DNA of 64,000 nucleotides from Thiohalophilus sp. (GTDB taxonomy: Bacteria > Pseudomonadota > Gammaproteobacteria > UBA6429 > Thiohalophilaceae). The notes under the pieces are model-generated. The model saw only the letters and a program-made list of their open reading frames with translations. It was not told the origin of the DNA and did not search any database. This document shows, one piece after another, positions 58,445 to 64,000 of the stretch. Each line of letters opens with the position of its first letter. Position 1 is the first letter of the stretch. The translations under genes were made by a program, and so were the position numbers. The DNA lies in the NCBI RefSeq assembly GCF_034521165.1, contig NZ_JAXHMV010000002.1:124001-188000 (forward strand), given 5' to 3'.

Positions 58445-59689
58445 TCAGATCAGCGATTCGTCCTGGATGATGGGTGGCAGGTCGATGTCGCATTCGTCAT
58501 TTTGGAGGATTTTGCGGATTTCGAGTTTCTGTTTACCTTCACGCCAGCGCGGGTGGGCCAGGTTGATCAGCTTGGGTTTAACGTAGCGCTCGCCCTTGCT
58601 GTTTATGACCAGCAGGACGATGGGCCGCAGGCGGCTTTTTTCACTGGCGGAAACCACGATACCCACCTGGCCCAGATTGAGTTGTACCATGCTGCCGATA
58701 GGATAGATGCCCAGGCATTTGATGAATTGCTCGACCAGCTCCTGTTCGAAATCCTCGCTGATCCAATCGTACATGTTTTTCAGCGCTTCGTAGGGCGCGA
58801 TGCCGTCGTGATAACAGCGATCGCTGGTGATGGCATCGTAGACATCGACGATGGAGACGATCTTGGTCATGCGATTGACCTGCTCGCCCATCAGCCCGTG
58901 GGGATAGCCCTTGCCGCTGATCCGTTCATGATGATGCAACACGATATCGAGTGATTCCTGCGGAATCCCCCCTTTGGAGACGAGTAACTCGTGGCCCTTT
59001 TGCGCATGGGTTTTGACGATCTCGTATTCCTCGGGAGTCAAGCGTCCCGGCTTGTTAAGGATCTCCAGCGGGATACACATTTTGCCGATATCATGCAGCA
59101 GCGCGCCCAGCCCCATCAGTTCCAGCGCGTCCTTGTCCATGCCCAGATACCGGCCAAAGGTCACCGCCAGGATGCAGGTGTTCATACAATGGGTCACGGT
59201 GTATTCGTCGCGATGTTTGAGATGCGACAGCCAGACCATGGCATTGGGGCTGCGGGTGATGCTCTCGGTAATCTCGGTTACCAGTTCGCGGGCCGTATTG
59301 GTATCCAGGCTGTTGCCAAGGCGCACGTCCTCGAGCAGGGTCTCAATATAGGTTTTGGTCCGGCCGTGAACCGGCCGGGCTTCCTGCAGGGCCTGCTGGA
59401 AATGCTTCTCTTCGCGCTCGGCCTCTTTTTCAGCCTGCTGTTTGGTAGAAACGGCTGCCGAGGCCGGTGCTGGCTCACGGGCCAGGGTTTGCAGATCGGG
59501 GATCACCGAGTCATGGGAGCGTTCGGTGTCGACATAGACAAAGTTGCAGCAGCGCTGGAGTTCGGCCAGTTCCTCCTCGCCGGCGATCAATACGCCTTCG
59601 AGCAGAAACGAGGTTTGTGTCCAGTCACAATCCAGATCACTGACAAACATCCCCTCCCTGAGACGGTCGACATTCACTTTCACTTTCAT
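58445..59689 (-). CDS. HD-GYP domain protein, putative cyclic-di-GMP phosphodiesterase
   Basis: A 414-residue cytoplasmic protein. The N-terminal DUF3391-type region (about 1-120, VKVNVDRLREGMFVSDLDCD) precedes an HD-GYP domain (about 150-340). Motifs are GALLHDIGKMCIPLEILNKP (about 195-214), THAQKGHELL, and LHHHERISGKGYPHGLMGEQ (about 251-270). The second motif reads ISGKGYP, where WDGxGYP is more usual, a conservative change. It is expected to hydrolyse cyclic di-GMP, affecting motility or biofilm. GGGAAATGG precedes the ATG at 59689. Confidence 0.93.
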   Translation of the reverse strand: MKVKVNVDRLREGMFVSDLDCDWTQTSFLLEGVLIAGEEELAELQRCCNFVYVDTERSHDSVIPDLQTLAREPAPASAAVSTKQQAEKEAEREEKHFQQALQEARPVHGRTKTYIETLLEDVRLGNSLDTNTARELVTEITESITRSPNAMVWLSHLKHRDEYTVTHCMNTCILAVTFGRYLGMDKDALELMGLGALLHDIGKMCIPLEILNKPGRLTPEEYEIVKTHAQKGHELLVSKGGIPQESLDIVLHHHERISGKGYPHGLMGEQVNRMTKIVSIVDVYDAITSDRCYHDGIAPYEALKNMYDWISEDFEQELVEQFIKCLGIYPIGSMVQLNLGQVGIVVSASEKSRLRPIVLLVINSKGERYVKPKLINLAHPRWREGKQKLEIRKILQNDECDIDLPPIIQDESLI

Positions 59690-59731
59690 ACCATTTCCCG
59701 TCTCTTGCCACCGAGTGACGTACGGCAGTGG

Positions 59732-62700
59732 CTAGCCCAGCCAGCGGCGGGCGTTTCGGAATAGCCGTAACCAGGGACCGTCGTCACCCCAGTTATCAGG
59801 ATGCCATGAATACTGAAGCGTGCGAAATACCCGCTCCGGGTGTGGCATCATGATGGTGAAGCGCCCATCCGTGGTGGTCAGGCCGGTAATCCCCTGCGGG
59901 GAACCGTTGGGGTTGAAGGGATACCGTTCAGTAGCCTCACCGTCATTATTAATATAGCGCAGACTGACCAGTTGTTCAGCCTGCGCATGCTCGATTTGCG
60001 CCCTCTTGTCAAAATGCGCCAGCCCCTCGCCATGGGCCACGACGATCGGCAGCCGGGAACCGGCCATGCCGGCCAGCAGGATCGAGGGCGAATCGAGCAC
60101 CTCGACCAGGGACAGTCGCGCCTCGAACTGTTCGGAGCGATTGCGCACAAAGCGGGGCCAGTGGCCGGCGCCGGGAATCAGATCCCGTAACTGGGAGAGC
60201 ATCTGGCAACCGTTACAGACACCCAGCCCGAAACTGTCCGGACGGTTGAAAAACGCCTCGAACTCGTCGCGGGCGCGCGAATTGTACAGAATCGAACTGG
60301 CCCAGCCGCCACCGGCCCCCAGCACATCGCCGTAGGAGAAACCGCCACAGGCGGCCAGCCCGGAAAAGTCGTTGAGCGAAAGCTGCCCGGCGAGGATATC
60401 GCTCATATGCACGTCCACCGCCGCAAAGCCGGCCCGATCGAAGGCGGCGGCCATCTCGATCTGGCCGTTGACCCCCTGCTCGCGCAACACGGCCACTCGC
60501 GGACGGTGCCCCAGGTTCAGATACGGCGCGGCAATATCCTCGCGGGGATCGAAGCTCAGCTGTGCCGACAGCCCCGGATCGGTCTTGTCCAGCAGATTGT
60601 CGTACTCTTCCCGGGCGCACTCGGGGTTGTCGCGCAGCGCCTGCATCCGATAGCTGGTTTCGCTCCAGACACGCCGCCAGTCGGTCTGTGTCCCCGTCAG
60701 TACCGTCTGGCCCCGGTGTTCGAAAACCAGCTGCGCATCGTCGCGCAGCGTGCCAAGCACATGGCTGTAATGGCCCAGGCCGGCTTCATGCAGGGCGTCC
60801 TGCACCGCCGCCAGCTCGCTCTCGCTTACCTGGATGACCGCGCCCAGCTCTTCGCTGAACAGGCTGGCGACCGAATCGTCACCCAGATCGTCGAGCCGGA
60901 TCTGCAGGCCGGTGCGCCCGGCAAAGGCCATCTCACAGAGGCTCGCAAACAACCCGCCGTCGGCCCGGTCATGATAGGCCAGCAACCGCCCTTGCTCGTT
61001 AAGCCGTTGAATAACATCAAAGAAGTGTTTCAATGCCAGCGGATCGTCGAGATCGGCCGGATGGTGGCCGAGCTGTTTATAGACTTGCGCCAGGCAAGAG
61101 CCCCCCAGGCGGTTGGCGCCCTTGCCCAGGTCGATCAGCAGCAGCCGGGTCGGGCCCTGGTCACGACGCAACTGCGGGGTCAGGGTCCGGCGCACATCGC
61201 TGACCGGCGCAAAGGCCGAGACGATCAGCGACAGCGGCGCCGTCACCGAGCGGGTCTCGCCGGCTTCCTGCCAGACGGTGCGCATCGACATGGAGTCCTT
61301 GCCCACCGGGATGGTGATGCCCAGCGCCGGGCACAGCTCCATGCCCACCGCCTGCACGGCCTCGTACAGGCCGGCATCCTCGCCCGGATGGCCGGCGGCG
61401 GCCATCCAGTTGGCCGACAGGACCACGCGCGACAATTCGGGGACCGGAGCGGCCGCCAGGTTAGTGAGTGCTTCGCCCACGGCCAGGCGCGCCGAGGCGG
61501 CGTGATGCAGCAGCGCAACCGGCGTGCGTTCGCCCATGGCCATGGCCTCGCCGCACTCACTGTCGAAACTGGTCGCGGTCACCGCCACGTCGGCCACCGG
61601 CACCTGCCAGGGTCCCACCATCTGATCCCGCGCCACCAGCCCGGTCACACTGCGATCACCGATGGTGATCAGAAACCCCTTGTCGGCGACCGTGGGCAGG
61701 GCCAGCACCCGTTCGGCGGCCTCCGCCAGATCCAGCCCGGCGGTGTCGAAATCCGGTTTGGTAAATGGGGCATGATGGACGTCGCGCAACATCTTCGGTG
61801 GCTTGCCCAGCAGGACTTCCAGCGGCATGTCGATCGGCGTGTTGTCAAAATGGCCATCGCCCAGCACCAGCTGCCGCTCCCCGGTGGCCTCGCCGACCAC
61901 CGCCCAGGGACAGCGTTCACGCTGGCAGATCCCGGCAAAGTGATCCAGATCCTCCGGGTCCACCGCCAGCACATACCGCTCCTGGGCCTCGTTGCACCAG
62001 ATGGCCATGGGCGACATACCCGGATCATCGTTGGGTATGGCCCGCAGTTCAAAGCGCCCGCCGCGACCGCTGTCATTGACCAGCTCCGGCAAGGCGTTGG
62101 ACAGACCGCCGGCGCCGACATCGTGAATACTGATGATGGGGTTGGCCTCGCCCAGCTGCCAGCAACGGTCGATCACCTCCTGGGCTCGGCGCTCCATCTC
62201 CGGGTTGCCGCGCTGCACCGAGGCAAAATCGAGATCCTCCAGGCTTTCCCCGGTGGCCATGGACGAGGCCGCCCCGCCTCCCAGGCCGATCAGCATGGCC
62301 GGGCCGCCGAGCACCACGATCTGCGCGCCGGGAGGGATGTCGTTCTTGGCGACGTGATCGTCGCGGATATTCCCCAGACCGCCGGCCAGCATGATCGGCT
62401 TGTGATAACCGCGCACTTCCTCGCCCTGCGGCCCCGCCACCCGCTCCTCATAGGTGCGAAAATAGCCGCACAGGTTGGGCCGGCCGAATTCGTTATTGAA
62501 GGCGGCCGCACCGATGGGCGCTTCGAGCATGATCTCCAGCGCCGAGACAATGCGTCCCGGCTTGCCGTGATCGGTCTCCCACGGCCGGGGACAATCGGGC
62601 AGGCGCAGGTTGGAGACCGAGTAACCGCACAGGCCGGCCTTGGGCTTTGAGCCGCGGCCGGTCGCCCCCTCGTCGCGGATTTCGCCGCCGACCCCGGTGG

Positions 62701-63628
62701 CCGAGCCTGGAAAGGGCGCGATGGCGGTGGGATGATTATGGGTCTCGACCTTCATCAGGATATGGATGTCCTGCGCGTGATAGGCGTACTCGCGGGTGCC
62801 GGACTCGGGATAAAACCGGCCGCCACTATGGCCCGCGATCACCGCCGAGTTATCGCTGTAGGCGGACAGAATGCCGTCACTGTGCCGCTGGTAGGTGTTG
62901 CGAATCATCCCGAACAGGGACTTGTCGCGGGCCTGGCCGTCGATAACCCAGTCGGCATTGAAAATCTTGTGCCGGCAATGCTCCGAGTTGGCCTGAGCGA
63001 ACATCATCAGCTCCACATCGCTGGGGTTACGCCCCAGGGTCTGGAAATTCTCCACCAGATAATCGATCTCATCATCGGCCAGGGCCAGCCCCAGCTCGGC
63101 GTTGGCCCGCTGCAGGGCGTCCCGCCCCCCGTTGAGCACATCGACCTCGGTCTGCGGGGCCGGATCGGGATGCCGGAACAGCCGTTGCGCCTCGTCGACA
63201 TCGCGAAACACCGCCTCGGTCATGCGATCGTGCAGCAGCGCGCCCAGACGTTGGACCTGCTCCGCGCTCAGATCATTGCCGTCGGTGAGCGTCAGGGTAT
63301 AGAGAATCCCGCGCTCGATCCGTTGCACCGAGTCCAGCCCGCAGTTGTGCGCGATATCGGTGGCCTTGCTCGACCAGGGCGAGATGGTGCCGGGCCGGGG
63401 AACCACCAGAAAGTCATGTCCCTGCAGCATTTGTGCAGGCGGGTCGGTATAGTCGAGCAAACGCGCCAGCCGCTGCTGCTGTTCACCATCCAGTTGTGGC
63501 TCGCTCTCGACAAAGTGCAGATAGACCGCCTGCAGTTCCCCCACCTCGGGTACCGCGGCCCGCAAGGCCCCCAGGCATTTTTCCAGACGAAAGGACGACA
63601 GGGCCGAGCCACCTCGGAGTTGCAACAT
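59732..63628 (-). CDS. purL: Phosphoribosylformylglycinamidine synthase
   Basis: The large gammaproteobacterial form (1298 residues) that joins the synthetase and glutaminase, converting FGAR to FGAM in purine synthesis. It begins MLQLRGGSALSSFRLEKCLG. Motifs include AQANSEHCRHKIFNADWVID, MKVETHNHPTAIAPFPGSAT, SIHDVGAGGLSNALPELVND and, in the C-terminal class I glutaminase, FGLGVCNGCQMLSQLRDLIP (catalytic Cys) with MPHPERVFRTLQYSWHP (catalytic His). Monocistronic, with a nearby HD-GYP gene downstream. Confidence 0.98.
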   Translation of the reverse strand: MLQLRGGSALSSFRLEKCLGALRAAVPEVGELQAVYLHFVESEPQLDGEQQQRLARLLDYTDPPAQMLQGHDFLVVPRPGTISPWSSKATDIAHNCGLDSVQRIERGILYTLTLTDGNDLSAEQVQRLGALLHDRMTEAVFRDVDEAQRLFRHPDPAPQTEVDVLNGGRDALQRANAELGLALADDEIDYLVENFQTLGRNPSDVELMMFAQANSEHCRHKIFNADWVIDGQARDKSLFGMIRNTYQRHSDGILSAYSDNSAVIAGHSGGRFYPESGTREYAYHAQDIHILMKVETHNHPTAIAPFPGSATGVGGEIRDEGATGRGSKPKAGLCGYSVSNLRLPDCPRPWETDHGKPGRIVSALEIMLEAPIGAAAFNNEFGRPNLCGYFRTYEERVAGPQGEEVRGYHKPIMLAGGLGNIRDDHVAKNDIPPGAQIVVLGGPAMLIGLGGGAASSMATGESLEDLDFASVQRGNPEMERRAQEVIDRCWQLGEANPIISIHDVGAGGLSNALPELVNDSGRGGRFELRAIPNDDPGMSPMAIWCNEAQERYVLAVDPEDLDHFAGICQRERCPWAVVGEATGERQLVLGDGHFDNTPIDMPLEVLLGKPPKMLRDVHHAPFTKPDFDTAGLDLAEAAERVLALPTVADKGFLITIGDRSVTGLVARDQMVGPWQVPVADVAVTATSFDSECGEAMAMGERTPVALLHHAASARLAVGEALTNLAAAPVPELSRVVLSANWMAAAGHPGEDAGLYEAVQAVGMELCPALGITIPVGKDSMSMRTVWQEAGETRSVTAPLSLIVSAFAPVSDVRRTLTPQLRRDQGPTRLLLIDLGKGANRLGGSCLAQVYKQLGHHPADLDDPLALKHFFDVIQRLNEQGRLLAYHDRADGGLFASLCEMAFAGRTGLQIRLDDLGDDSVASLFSEELGAVIQVSESELAAVQDALHEAGLGHYSHVLGTLRDDAQLVFEHRGQTVLTGTQTDWRRVWSETSYRMQALRDNPECAREEYDNLLDKTDPGLSAQLSFDPREDIAAPYLNLGHRPRVAVLREQGVNGQIEMAAAFDRAGFAAVDVHMSDILAGQLSLNDFSGLAACGGFSYGDVLGAGGGWASSILYNSRARDEFEAFFNRPDSFGLGVCNGCQMLSQLRDLIPGAGHWPRFVRNRSEQFEARLSLVEVLDSPSILLAGMAGSRLPIVVAHGEGLAHFDKRAQIEHAQAEQLVSLRYINNDGEATERYPFNPNGSPQGITGLTTTDGRFTIMMPHPERVFRTLQYSWHPDNWGDDGPWLRLFRNARRWLG

Positions 63629-63824
63629 GCGCGGAATCCTGAGAATTGATTGGCGTTAACAGTGAGCGGCAATCATACACGATCTGCCAGGCGCGGAGCG
63701 AGAGACACGGGGAAACCGTGAACGCGGGAATAACCGGTGCACCCGACAAGCCCGGGAGTACCGGAATTCACCACACTCGGGGTATACTGGCGGTTTTCAC
63801 GATATACCCGGGTCAGCATAGAAT

Positions 63825-64000
63825 ATGGATCAGCCAGTCAAGGTTCTGCACGTTTTCCAGGAGATGGATCTCGGTGAGCGCCACCAGTTACTCAGAACCA
63901 AAGCCCGGGGTATCGACGTGGTGGTGGTCTGTAAAACCGGCGCCAGCTTCCTGGAGGAAATACAGGCCGCCGGGATTCCCGTTCATCAACTGGATATGCA
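63825..64000 (+). CDS. Probable glycosyltransferase (GT4-like), 5' part only
   Basis: Only the first 58 codons are in the window. The translation starts MDQPVKVLHVFQEMDLGERH and continues through VVVVCKTGASFLEEIQAAGI to PVHQLDM. This matches the first Rossmann strand-helix-strand of GT-B glycosyltransferases (family 4), where the pattern C-x-x-G-x-x-L-x-x-x-I-x-x-A-G-I-P-V is common. Substrate and length are unknown. Reads away from purL. Confidence 0.55.
   Translation, partial: MDQPVKVLHVFQEMDLGERHQLLRTKARGIDVVVVCKTGASFLEEIQAAGIPVHQLDM

Noticed and set aside
60407..62650. A 747-codon plus-strand open frame inside purL
   Set aside because: Antisense to a very well-supported PurL; no recognisable motif and skewed composition.

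Overview
The window is about 64 kb of a chromosome with moderately high G+C. It most resembles a chemolithotrophic, sulfur-oxidising gammaproteobacterium. The evidence is a soxXYZA thiosulfate-oxidation operon, a rhodanese-tusA-dsrE2 sulfur-transfer cluster, a YeeE/YedE sulfur transporter, and gammaproteobacterial housekeeping neighbourhoods (pcnB-folK, nrdR-ribD-ribE-ribBA-ribH-nusB-thiL-pgpA, ybgC-tolQRAB-pal-cpoB, ruvC-ruvA-ruvB with yebC). No prophage, CRISPR array or rRNA gene was seen. One tRNA gene (Lys, anticodon TTT) was found.

Layout. 0-5 kb: folK and pcnB, a TraF-like outer-membrane protein, and a complete-looking IS110-family element. 5-8 kb: a rubrerythrin, Fe-S oxidoreductase and DUF3501 stress cluster, with a clear promoter and paired operators in front of rubrerythrin. 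8-12 kb: xseB-ispA-dxs (isoprenoid precursors), then queD and folE2 (pterin and queuosine). 12-21 kb: a retropepsin-like protease, a small exported protein, pgpA, thiL, an IS30-family element, then nusB, ribH, ribBA, ribE, ribD and nrdR. 21-27 kb: glyA, an unknown periplasmic protein and two divergent FadL-type porins. 27-34 kb: the sulfur region (dsrE2, tusA, rhodanese, bepA, soxXYZA, tRNA-Lys, yeeE-like). 34-41 kb: queC, queE, cpoB, pal, tolB, tolA, tolR, tolQ and ybgC. 41-51 kb: ruvB, ruvA, ruvC, yebC, two FHA proteins, a PP2C phosphatase, a CHASE2 Ser/Thr kinase and aspS. 51-64 kb: an FmdB-like zinc ribbon, a phosphorylase plus PRPP-synthetase-like pair with a DUF1614 protein, an SDR, an ABC-2 exporter, an HD-GYP protein, purL, and the start of a probable glycosyltransferase.

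The most unusual property is in the intergenic DNA. At least 14 sites carry long inverted repeats, about 65 to 225 bp, whose arms are built from short G/C-rich units such as ACGCAAAG, CGCAGAG and ACACGAAG. The loops often contain A/T-rich units repeated every 7 bp. A second group (near 21.0, 32.5 and 45.0 kb) uses 7-bp units in the arms themselves (GAGGGAC, TTGGCAG, CTCAGAA). In these the 7-bp register holds even where the unit sequence changes. Many copies lie between co-directional genes that are adjacent in related bacteria, so they would be transcribed. One copy is split by the IS30 element and another has been tandemly duplicated. I regard this repeat system as the best candidate for something poorly described.

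How the genes work together. SoxXA, SoxYZ, the rhodanese/TusA/DsrE2 relay and the YeeE-like channel form a thiosulfate or sulfane-sulfur handling module. FolE2, QueD, QueC and QueE supply four steps of queuosine precursor synthesis from two separate loci. The Tol-Pal genes form a complete envelope complex. The kinase, phosphatase and FHA genes form a self-contained phosphothreonine signalling unit.
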